Positions 34,866-42,205 of a stretch of DNA of 42,205 nucleotides are shown one piece after another. How positions within the stretch are numbered: position 1 is the stretch's first letter; every line of letters begins with the position of its first letter. Source of the DNA: an uncultured Pseudohongiella sp. (GTDB lineage: Bacteria; Pseudomonadota; Gammaproteobacteria; Pseudomonadales; Pseudohongiellaceae); the NCBI GenBank assembly GCA_902591495.1, contig CACJAW010000017.1:1-42205 (forward strand). Direction: 5' to 3'. The notes beneath the pieces were generated by a model. It searched no databases and was not told where the DNA came from. It was given only the letters and a program-made list of their open reading frames with translations. The translations under genes and the position numbers were made by a program.

Positions 34866-35930
34866 ATGCAAAGTGCTTTAAAAAGTTTGTACTTCATCGT
34901 TGTGCTTTTTGCTCTTAACTCTGAGATTGTTGCCCAACAAATTTTGTTGCCCTCGGATAGATGTAAGGATCATGATAGCTCTGACATTGTCAGCTTTGCC
35001 GATTCTGTATTAGAGGGAGAGGTAAAAAAAGCTTTGTCTATACCTCTACAAGAGCCTCTTACCTGCAACTTAGCAGCCACTTTAAAACAACTAGACGCCT
35101 CGGGCTCAGGGGCGAGAAGATCTGTGTCAGGCTCTCCAGAATGGAGTGACCCAGATCATCTATTCCATGACCTGTCGGGTATACAAAATCTTTCAAGCCT
35201 CACCGACCTGGCACTCAGGAATCGCGGACTTTCAGACATTACGCCGCTGGCAGAGCTTACCGATCTCGTAAATTTGAATCTTCATACGAATTGGATTTCT
35301 AACATAAGCCCACTTCGAAATCTAACGAAGCTGGTTCGATTGCGTATAGCAGAGAACCCTCTGACAGATATTGACGCTTTGAGCGAGTTAACTGAATTAA
35401 GAGTGTTAAGGATGCATCGGCACGGAGACTTTATTGGAGGCCAGAACCCAAGATCGCACATGGGAGCAACTGGTTTACTCTTTACAAATGCTGTTACCGA
35501 TATCCGCCCGCTCGCTAAGCTCACAAAACTTGTTGATTTAAATATTCATACACAAGATATAAGTGATTTGACTCCTTTATCAGGACTGACATCTTTAATT
35601 GAGCTGCGACTTGCAGCAAACTCTTTCACGGACCTTGCCCCGCTTCGTGGTCTAGCCTCACTGCAGTATCTTGAGCTTACCGGCAACAACATTACAGATA
35701 TAGGTCCACTGAGTGGCCTCATAAACCTTAAGCAGCTTGATCTTCGGTTCAATCCCGAATTGACTAACATACAAGCACTGCTAGAAAATCCTGGCATTGG
35801 AGCTGGTGACATTGTGGAGCTAAGACACACTAATGTATCTTGTGTAGACCAGGCAAAATTGCAAGACAAGGACGTGGATGTTCGTACCGAGCTCTTTTCC
35901 TCTTGCGCTACTGCCAATAGACAGAGATGA
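34866..35930 (+). CDS. Secreted internalin-like leucine-rich repeat protein 1
   Basis: 354 residues. Signal peptide about 1-23 (cleavage near IVAQ). A Cys-containing N-cap (DRCKDHDSSDIVSFADSVL ... LTCN) is followed by 22-residue LRRs of internalin type (consensus L..L..L.L..N.ISDI.PL..L). After the fourth or fifth repeat a loop of about 25 residues (GGQNPRSHMGATG region) interrupts the array. C-cap GAGDIVELRHTNVSC. Same layout as the protein at 37090-38367, so they are paralogues. Probably mediates protein binding outside the cell or in the periplasm; ligand unknown. No sorting motif or membrane anchor. Confidence 0.85.
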   Translation: MQSALKSLYFIVVLFALNSEIVAQQILLPSDRCKDHDSSDIVSFADSVLEGEVKKALSIPLQEPLTCNLAATLKQLDASGSGARRSVSGSPEWSDPDHLFHDLSGIQNLSSLTDLALRNRGLSDITPLAELTDLVNLNLHTNWISNISPLRNLTKLVRLRIAENPLTDIDALSELTELRVLRMHRHGDFIGGQNPRSHMGATGLLFTNAVTDIRPLAKLTKLVDLNIHTQDISDLTPLSGLTSLIELRLAANSFTDLAPLRGLASLQYLELTGNNITDIGPLSGLINLKQLDLRFNPELTNIQALLENPGIGAGDIVELRHTNVSCVDQAKLQDKDVDVRTELFSSCATANRQR

Positions 35931-36039
35931 CAATCTTTAGTAAGCGAGATGGATTAATCTTCTCTAGTTTTAACCTTGGTAAATAAGCACCGTCGGTTAA
36001 TAAATAGAAACGCTAAAGCAAAAAGGGTCTGTTCCTATC

Positions 36040-37026
36040 ATGAAAAAAGCACAAATCTTATTACCAATTTTAGTGGTCGTCTTTCAAGCCGTCTCTAATG
36101 CCGATGAGTCCCTATCCATAACAGTTGAACGTCTTGGTAGCGGCCCGATCATTACACCTGAAATGGACTCCCGAATGGGCGGTAATATTCAAGGTCCCTC
36201 ACTAATTAAAGTTCCTGACTGGGTAGAAAATCCACTCGGAGAGTACTACTTGTATTTCGCTGACCACCGCGGTACCTACATTCGCATGGCATATGCGGAC
36301 GAGGTCACAGGCCCTTGGACTATTCACTCACCAGGTTCGTTAACACTAGAAGAATCTTACTTCCCGACCACTTGCCCGCCTTGTTCTCTTGCACCGGGGA
36401 GAACTGCACCTCTGTATGCCCACATTGCCTCTCCGGACGTACACGTAAGAGAAGATTTAGAGCAGATAGTAATGTACTACCACGGAAGGGGAGAAGGCCG
36501 TCAATTCACACGCGCAGCAATTTCCAGTGACGGCATCCAATTTGAGGGAAGAGAAGAAGACCTTGGTCGTGCCTACTTTCGTGTAATTAAGCACGATGAC
36601 TTCTATTATGCCATGACCATGCCAGGCTACCTTCTTCGTTCCCGAGACGGTCTGACAAATTTTGAAGCCGGGCCTCAGTTTTTTACCCCTGACATGCGCC
36701 ACTCTGCTCTTTTGGTAGAGGGTAATCATCTTTATGTGTTTTTTACCAATCGAGGAGATATACCCGAGCGCATAATGCTTTCTACAATCGAATTGGCAGA
36801 TGATTGGAACCAATGGACCGCGAGCGAACCAGTCGAGGTCCTGCGCCCAGAACTGGATTTTGAAGGCGCAAACCTCCCTATCGAAATCTCAAGAGGAGGT
36901 TACATCGACGAACGGGTCCACCAACTCAGAGACCCAGCAATCTATCAGGAAAATGGGAAGACCTATCTCTTGTATTCAGTGGCCGGTGAGAGCGGCATTG
37001 CTATCGCTGAAATAAATTTCCATTAA
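36040..37026 (+). CDS. Secreted GH43/GH32-like five-bladed propeller protein
   Basis: 328 residues. Signal peptide about 1-21 (SNADES). Repeating strands such as YYLYFADHRGTYIRMAYAD, QIVMYYHGRGEGRQFTRAA, HLYVFFTNRGDIPERIMLS and KTYLLYSVAGESGIAIAEI fit the five-bladed glycosidase propeller (GH43/32/130-like). The N-terminal catalytic Asp position reads NIQGPSLIKVP, without the usual Asp, though RDPAIY occurs near the end, so enzyme activity is uncertain. Stands between two paralogous LRR genes, gaps about 110 and 60 bases, same strand; joint transcription plausible. Confidence 0.65.
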   Translation: MKKAQILLPILVVVFQAVSNADESLSITVERLGSGPIITPEMDSRMGGNIQGPSLIKVPDWVENPLGEYYLYFADHRGTYIRMAYADEVTGPWTIHSPGSLTLEESYFPTTCPPCSLAPGRTAPLYAHIASPDVHVREDLEQIVMYYHGRGEGRQFTRAAISSDGIQFEGREEDLGRAYFRVIKHDDFYYAMTMPGYLLRSRDGLTNFEAGPQFFTPDMRHSALLVEGNHLYVFFTNRGDIPERIMLSTIELADDWNQWTASEPVEVLRPELDFEGANLPIEISRGGYIDERVHQLRDPAIYQENGKTYLLYSVAGESGIAIAEINFH

Positions 37027-37089
37027 ACAACATTGAAACCGAAAGTATCACCGAAGTTGAAAACCGAATATCTAACAAGAGTGAACATC

Positions 37090-38367
37090 ATGAATCATCA
37101 CGCACTTAGGGTAATTTTGTTAGGGTTTTTCTTTTACCTTACCAATTTCACGACCGCGCAGACGCAAACAATTCTTTCCACCACAGACCACTGCCATGAT
37201 TTCTCCTCAGGTGCGATAGTAACGTTTGCTGATTCCGATCTAGCCGAAGTGGTAACTGAAGCGCTCGGATTGGATGCGGGGGCTCCAATAAGCTGCGGTC
37301 AGGCGGCTGAGCTAAATGAGCTTATCGTCGGTACCAGTATAGAGCGCGTTGTCTACGGAGGGACGCTAAGGCCATCACCATCAAAACCTTTCGAGAGTTT
37401 AGACGGTATTCAAAACCTCACCGGCCTTACTCGCCTTACTATCATAAATCGGCTTATCACCAATATAGGACCACTCCGCAGTCTGAAAAATCTGGTTACC
37501 CTGAATCTCCATACAAACTGGTTCAGCGATCTGAGTCCTCTGGAAAATCTCATCAACCTTGAGCAGCTAATCATTAGTGAGAATCCAATCTCTGATATTA
37601 GTTCCTTGGCCGGACTCACTAAACTTCGCCGACTGCATGTGCACGGCCTCTACCCCTATCAGCTTCAGCATTATCTCAACATGGAAGACGGGCGCGACAC
37701 TGACGTTGTATTCAACGGCATTACTGATATAAGTCCCCTTGCAGGGATGGAAGAGATGAGGCTACTGCGAATTCATCTCAATGCCATATCCGATATCGGT
37801 CCCCTGGCAAATCTTCAAAATCTAACTCACCTCAGAATATACGATAGTCAGATCAAAGATATTAGCCCACTGAAAGGTTTAGATAATCTGGTCCTTCTAT
37901 GGGCTCATAACAACCGAATCGAAGATATCAGTCCGCTAGTTAGCATGACTGGTATGCAGCAGCTAAGCCTGAACGATAACGCCATAGAGAACATAGACGC
38001 ACTCAAAGACATGCTTGGCATAGAGCATTTATTTCTCAGCAACAATAAGATTGAGAGTATCGACTCATTGAGACGATTACACTCTCTTAAAGTTCTCAGA
38101 CTTGAAAACAACAGCATAACAGATGTTAGTGCGCTCGCCGGATTAAGCCAACTCCAGGAACTAAGCCTCGCCCACAACCGGTCACTCTACAATGTGCAAC
38201 CCCTACTAATTAATCCAGGTCTAGGTGAAGGAGATGAGTTAGACCTACGCTTTACTTATGTGCCCTGCTCTGATATCGAAGCTTTCGCGACTCAAGGCAT
38301 TAACTTACTCAGAGTAACTGCTATTAACGGATCTGCTTGTTCAGGACGAAGACTCGAGGATCCCTGA
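37090..38367 (+). CDS. Secreted internalin-like leucine-rich repeat protein 2
   Basis: 425 residues from ATG 37090; a TTG at 37033 is in frame but would precede the signal peptide (MNHHALRVILLGFFFYL..TTAQ). N-cap with CHDFSSGAIVTFADSDLAE and SCGQ, about twelve 22-residue LRRs (IENIDALKDMLGIEHLFLSN type), an interruption after the fifth repeat (QLQHYLNMEDGRD region) in the same place as in the neighbour at 34866, and C-cap GEGDELDLRFTYVPC. Longer than LRR protein 1 by about three repeats. Followed by the CapA-like gene after 18 bases, so likely co-transcribed. Confidence 0.85.
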   Translation: MNHHALRVILLGFFFYLTNFTTAQTQTILSTTDHCHDFSSGAIVTFADSDLAEVVTEALGLDAGAPISCGQAAELNELIVGTSIERVVYGGTLRPSPSKPFESLDGIQNLTGLTRLTIINRLITNIGPLRSLKNLVTLNLHTNWFSDLSPLENLINLEQLIISENPISDISSLAGLTKLRRLHVHGLYPYQLQHYLNMEDGRDTDVVFNGITDISPLAGMEEMRLLRIHLNAISDIGPLANLQNLTHLRIYDSQIKDISPLKGLDNLVLLWAHNNRIEDISPLVSMTGMQQLSLNDNAIENIDALKDMLGIEHLFLSNNKIESIDSLRRLHSLKVLRLENNSITDVSALAGLSQLQELSLAHNRSLYNVQPLLINPGLGEGDELDLRFTYVPCSDIEAFATQGINLLRVTAINGSACSGRRLEDP

Positions 38368-38385
38368 TTTTAAGAAGGTCATCTA

Positions 38386-39813
38386 ATGAAAAATAACTCT
38401 AAAAATAGTGTTTTGCTAATTTTTCTAGTGATAACGAGCGCGGCTGGGGTTCATGCCCAGACCGCAGGAATATCAGAAAGGGCAATGACCATGTCGGGTA
38501 ATTTCGCTTTTGCGAGTGTTGGCGACTTAATGATTCGACGACCTGCCTCGCAGCTGGCCGACCCAGACGTCCAAGAAGTCTTTGATTTGATACGAAGCGC
38601 CGACTTAGCCATGGGGAATATGGAGGGAGAGCTGGCAAACCTGAGGGAATTTGAGGGCCCACTAAATAACTTTGTAGGCACTCATGAGGTAGCAGAAGAC
38701 TTAAAGTTAATGGGGTTCGATATGGTAAATCGAGCACAGAATCATTTATTAGACTCCGAAATAGCCGGTATGTTTTCGACCAACTCGTTGTTAGATGAGG
38801 CCGGATTGATCCATGCCGGTTCTGGTAAAAATCTGCACGAGGCCGCTGCGCCTGCTTTTTATGAAACGCCTAAGGGCCGCGTAGCTCTGATTGGAACCCA
38901 TGCCCCCATCTGGCCAGAGCATAATCGACTCGCTGCGACGCCGCAGATTGGTAACCTTGGAGGCAGGCCAGGTCTTAATATGTTGAATTATAGCGAGACT
39001 ATCCTAGTATCTGATGAGCAATTCAAAGCTTTGAACGGAGTTATGGCGGGTTTTCTCGAATATAGCGAGAACTATGATAACCCAAGGGCCTATCCAGAAG
39101 CGTCACCCAATATCGGTATCAATTTTCCTTCGTCCAGTTCTGGTCGTAATAACCCTACCTATCGTGTAATAAAGGAATCTGAGGTACCTGGCACTATAGT
39201 CTACCAAATGGACAGTAACGATTTGAGTCGAATTCTAAGCAATATAAGAAATGCTAGAAAACTCGGCGACTTCGTAATTGCCGCCGCACATATCCACCAA
39301 AGCCGATCTATTCTAGAAACACAACATCTGAGCACAAGGCCACCAGAGTTCTATATTGATCTCGCGCATCAAGCGATCGATGCCGGTGCAGACGCCTTTG
39401 TGGGCACCGGCGTCCAGACTCTTAGGGGAATCGAAATCTACAAGGGGAAACCAATCTTCTACGGACTTGGTGAATTTTTCAGAGAAGCCCAATGGGAGCT
39501 TGAATTAATTATGGGCAACGCAGACTGGAGTCCAGACAGAAGAATGCAGCGGTTTGCCAGAAATTTTGGCGGCAATACACAGTCTCTTGAGAGTTTAGTC
39601 GCCATTAGTCACTACAAAGATGGTCTATTGACCGAGGTGCGGTTATATCCTACCGAGTTAGGAAGTGATGGCCCCGATTCGCGCCTGGGCATTCCGCGCA
39701 TTGCTAAACCTGATGATGCTCAACGTATATTAGAAAGAGTCGAAAGACTCTCAGACGAATGGAACACGGATATCGACATCGACGGCAGCGTCGGAATTAT
39801 TCGAGTGAATTGA
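38386..39813 (+). CDS. Secreted CapA/PgsA-like metallophosphatase-fold protein with altered active site
   Basis: 475 residues, signal peptide about 1-24 (VHAQ). Family order is kept: GDLM (46-49), GNMEG (77-81), AQNHLLD (117-123), AAHIH (300-304), and KPIFYGLGEF (355-364). In the family the motif before YSLGNF usually reads GHHPH and carries metal histidines; here the corresponding stretch is GTGVQ (340-344), so at least two ligands are missing. CapA relatives act in poly-gamma-glutamate capsule synthesis, but many secreted homologues are phosphoesterase-like with unknown substrates. Ribosome site AAGAAGG. Last of four same-strand secreted-protein genes. Confidence 0.8.
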   Translation: MKNNSKNSVLLIFLVITSAAGVHAQTAGISERAMTMSGNFAFASVGDLMIRRPASQLADPDVQEVFDLIRSADLAMGNMEGELANLREFEGPLNNFVGTHEVAEDLKLMGFDMVNRAQNHLLDSEIAGMFSTNSLLDEAGLIHAGSGKNLHEAAAPAFYETPKGRVALIGTHAPIWPEHNRLAATPQIGNLGGRPGLNMLNYSETILVSDEQFKALNGVMAGFLEYSENYDNPRAYPEASPNIGINFPSSSSGRNNPTYRVIKESEVPGTIVYQMDSNDLSRILSNIRNARKLGDFVIAAAHIHQSRSILETQHLSTRPPEFYIDLAHQAIDAGADAFVGTGVQTLRGIEIYKGKPIFYGLGEFFREAQWELELIMGNADWSPDRRMQRFARNFGGNTQSLESLVAISHYKDGLLTEVRLYPTELGSDGPDSRLGIPRIAKPDDAQRILERVERLSDEWNTDIDIDGSVGIIRVN

Positions 39814-39826
39814 TTTTTTGTTACTT

Positions 39827-41146
39827 TTAATCTGGCGCCCTTTCCAAATCAGCTTTTAAAGAACGTGAAGCTAGATAAAAATGAATGCTGGACCAGACAC
39901 ACGCTGTAGGTAAAACAGCCAACATTGCGTAGCGTAACGACTCAACACCAAACGACGGATCAAAAAAGTCACTCAAAAGGCCTACCGTGAAAGGGCCCAT
40001 ACCTAAGCCTATTATATTAAGAATCAGAAACAGAATAGCTGACGAGGTCGAACGCCATCGCAACCCCACCAAATTGTGAGTGGTCGCAATGGAATTACCG
40101 AGGTATATGTTTTGCAAAAATCCCGGCACGAACATGCACACTAATGCTAAGTACGTGTTGCTACTGAGCAATACGACTAGCATCCCAGGCACCACCAGCA
40201 ACGTCGAGAGTCCTGGCACCCACAGATACCAACGCTTGTCTTTCGATCCCAACCTGTCCCCCAATAAACCGCCTACAAAAATACCGACTGCGCCCGCCAG
40301 CCCTGTAGACAAAGCCAGCCACGTTCCAAGCTCCCCCGTAGTCATTTCATGACTGCGAATAAAGAAAGATGCCAACCAATTAACCGTGCCGTAACCGGCG
40401 AAGGCGTTGAGACCGCACGCCAGAGCCATGTGTCTGAATGTCTTTCGCTGCCAAAGACCAGACACCACCTCCATAAATGCTACCTGAGCATCCGTTACTT
40501 TCTTGTTTTCTAGTAACCCACGGACAGGTTCAGGCACAGTTGCATAGACAACACCGCCCAGGATTATCCCTGGAATACCTACTACGAGGAATGCTACACG
40601 CCAACCAAAGAATTCGTTTAGCCATCCTCCAAACAAAAAGCCGAACATGATGCCTAAATTTACCCCGGTTGAATAGAATGAGAGGGCACTGGCCCTCTGC
40701 TCTTTAGGATAAATATCTGAAACAATGGAATGCGATGGCGGACTACCCCCAGCCTCACCGACCCCAACTCCAATTCGGGCTAAAAGAAGTTGACTATAGT
40801 TCTGAACGAACCCACTAACAGTAGTCATGAAACTCCATAACCCAACTGATGCTGCAACGATATTTTTCCTGTTGCTACGATCAGCTAACCGAGCGATTGG
40901 AACGCCCGCGGTTACGTAGAACATTGCGAAAGCAAACCCAGTCAACAAACCGAGTTGGGCATCCGACAAGACTAGATCAGCCTTAATGGCTTCCTGCAGT
41001 ATGGACAATAGCTGTCGGTCAATAAAATTGAAGGTGTAAACAAGCGTCAATATGACCAATGCGTAGTTTCTAACGCTCGGTCTTTCATAGGGATTATTCA
41101 AGAATGCAGCCTTTTTATTTATCGAAGATACTACAGTTGCTGGCAA
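39827..41146 (-). CDS. Major facilitator superfamily transporter
   Basis: 439 residues with about 12 hydrophobic segments. MFS signature between helices 2 and 3 (GVPIARLADRSNRKN), NFIDRQLLSILQEAIKADL in helix 1 and GVGEAGGSPPSHSIVSDIYP in helix 4-5, a set seen in the spinster-like/hexuronate-type MFS group. Substrate cannot be told. The start is uncertain: TTG 41146 lacks a ribosome site, and TTG 41101 has AAAGG eight bases upstream. Converges with the CapA-like gene (13-base gap) and lies 45 bases downstream of the TolB-like gene, same strand. Confidence 0.88.
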   Translation of the reverse strand: MPATVVSSINKKAAFLNNPYERPSVRNYALVILTLVYTFNFIDRQLLSILQEAIKADLVLSDAQLGLLTGFAFAMFYVTAGVPIARLADRSNRKNIVAASVGLWSFMTTVSGFVQNYSQLLLARIGVGVGEAGGSPPSHSIVSDIYPKEQRASALSFYSTGVNLGIMFGFLFGGWLNEFFGWRVAFLVVGIPGIILGGVVYATVPEPVRGLLENKKVTDAQVAFMEVVSGLWQRKTFRHMALACGLNAFAGYGTVNWLASFFIRSHEMTTGELGTWLALSTGLAGAVGIFVGGLLGDRLGSKDKRWYLWVPGLSTLLVVPGMLVVLLSSNTYLALVCMFVPGFLQNIYLGNSIATTHNLVGLRWRSTSSAILFLILNIIGLGMGPFTVGLLSDFFDPSFGVESLRYAMLAVLPTACVWSSIHFYLASRSLKADLERAPD

Positions 41147-41191
41147 CTAAGAAAGGGATAATATGTGTTTCGATTATTTTAATTCAGAACG

Positions 41192-42190
41192 TTACCAACG
41201 AGGCCTAGTACTTACATAAGCGGGATCCTCAGTAAGTTGAATAACTTCACCACTTTGAATATGAAGCTTGAATATTTCCCAGTTTCCTGTTCGATCTGAC
41301 TCGAAAAGCAACCAATCAGCATCTCGAGAAAAAAATGGGTGGCCATCATTGGCCGGAGATTTAGTGATTCGAGCTGGCTCGGCGTTTGGGGAACTCAAAT
41401 CAAGGATTAGTATGTCATCCTTGCCCCCATTAGTAGTTGAATTGGTTTGCCATGCCGCCAAGTCTCCCCCTTTTGAAATGGTCGCCCGCCGATTTCTATA
41501 TTCCCAATCAGTAATCTGACGATCAGTTCTCTTACCCTGTCTATCAAATTCTGACAATATTATCGCTATTGTCCTTTTTGATTGCTCCTTAGACGGCTTT
41601 TCATTCTGATACAAAACCCTGCGTCCCGCGCTCATACCATTACTAGACCGAGTCCCGGACTCAATAGGCTCAACCAAGATCTCCAGGTTATCAAGCTCTG
41701 TAACTAAAGAACGCTTAAGGCCGCAATCCCGCGAATAGGTCAGGTCTTTATCATCCAATGAAAGCGTAGCGTGGTGAATAGCGCAGTCAGGTTGCTCTCG
41801 GATAACATCACGCTGCCGAGTCTGTAAGTCTTCCTTATACAAACGGGCTCTACCCTGTCTGCCAATCTGAGCGCTCTGAAATTCAGCATAAATTACATAC
41901 CGACCATCACCACTTACAGAGGGGTGATCCAGGTGCTTTGCATTCGCACCGCGCCCGGGATGCCTTAATAACCTTAAATCACTTCCATCCGATTCCATGA
42001 TCCATATGCTAGCACCACCATAAAATCCCGGAATATCTGGAGTCGCCGAATCAGTCTCAGTGACCTCAAAGCGTTGAAATACAATCGGGTTCGAATAAGC
42101 AAATTCATCTGCTTTGGCATAATTCGTCAAAAATACTAAACCCCAGATTACTTGAGCGACCTTATAAAAACTGACTCTTTTCATATTCAT
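41192..42190 (-). CDS. Exported TolB-like (PD40) beta-propeller protein
   Basis: 332 residues. Signal peptide about 1-27 (NYAKADE). PD40/WD40-like blades: SIWIMESDGSDLRLLRHPG, HPSVSGDGRYVIYAEF, ARLYKEDLQTRQ, ATLSLDDKDLTYSRD, ATISKGGDLAAWQTNS, HPFFSRDADWLLFESDRTG and IFKLHIQSGEVIQLT. Similar to the propeller of TolB but without its N-terminal domain and away from tolQRAB, so it is not TolB. Role unknown. An alternative ATG is at 42184. The window ends 15 bases upstream, so promoter and ribosome site cannot be judged. Confidence 0.8.
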   Translation of the reverse strand: MNMKRVSFYKVAQVIWGLVFLTNYAKADEFAYSNPIVFQRFEVTETDSATPDIPGFYGGASIWIMESDGSDLRLLRHPGRGANAKHLDHPSVSGDGRYVIYAEFQSAQIGRQGRARLYKEDLQTRQRDVIREQPDCAIHHATLSLDDKDLTYSRDCGLKRSLVTELDNLEILVEPIESGTRSSNGMSAGRRVLYQNEKPSKEQSKRTIAIILSEFDRQGKRTDRQITDWEYRNRRATISKGGDLAAWQTNSTTNGGKDDILILDLSSPNAEPARITKSPANDGHPFFSRDADWLLFESDRTGNWEIFKLHIQSGEVIQLTEDPAYVSTRPRW

Positions 42191-42205
42191 TGAGCGAAGA
42201 TACTA

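Noticed and set aside
41192..42190. Annotation of the last gene as tolB
   Set aside because: It has PD40 blades but lacks the TolB N-terminal domain, and no tolQRA or pal gene is next to it.

Overview
The window is a chromosomal segment of a moderately AT-rich gammaproteobacterium. Gene orders that are stable in that class run through its first 26 kb: hslU–DUF971–ubiE–ubiJ–ubiB–hisI–hisE–tatABC, glnA–glnL–glnG, secB/rhodanese/gpmI/ctpA, and hisBHAF–asmA–mutY–yggX–tRNA-Phe. The order resembles pseudomonads, but base composition, rare TTG/GTG starts and the glutamine synthetase type suggest a marine, oligotroph-like lineage. The lineage guess is inference; no rRNA is present.

Layout. 1–6.7 kb (+): the end of the HslU unfoldase, ubiquinone biosynthesis (ubiE, ubiJ, ubiB), two late histidine steps (hisI, hisE) and the twin-arginine translocase, with many ATGA-type overlaps. 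6.7–10.5 kb (−): dtd, typA, thiI. 10.5–14.8 kb (+): nitrogen control. A eukaryote-like type II glutamine synthetase (GSII), not the usual GSI, has a near-consensus sigma-54 promoter. After a terminator, ntrB–ntrC have their own NtrC site and sigma-54 promoter. 14.8–19.6 kb: trmL, secB, a membrane rhodanese, gpmI and a CtpA-type protease. 19.6–22.5 kb (−): hisB–hisH–hisA–hisF. 22.6–26.2 kb (+): asmA, mutY, yggX, tRNA-Phe.

The accessory part starts at tRNA-Phe. A 46-nt partial copy of the tRNA 3' portion (27419–27464, 4 mismatches) and an exact 16-nt copy of its 3' end (28604–28619) split the next 2.45 kb into two one-gene modules: a Tat-signal haloalkane dehalogenase-like hydrolase, then a membrane-anchored methyltransferase. 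These look like successive integrations at one tRNA, with no integrase left. Then come an AidB-like acyl-CoA dehydrogenase, a coiled-coil protein overlapping an M24 peptidase, a secreted NHL propeller, a split-barrel-like membrane protein, a run of four signal-peptide proteins (internalin-like LRR, five-bladed propeller, second LRR, CapA-like), an MFS transporter and a TolB-like propeller.

The most unusual points are the GSII under NtrBC/sigma-54 control, the tandem tRNA-Phe-bounded single-gene modules, and the LRR–propeller–LRR–CapA cluster, whose CapA member has lost conserved metal-site histidines. No CRISPR array, insertion sequence, rRNA or phage gene was recognised.
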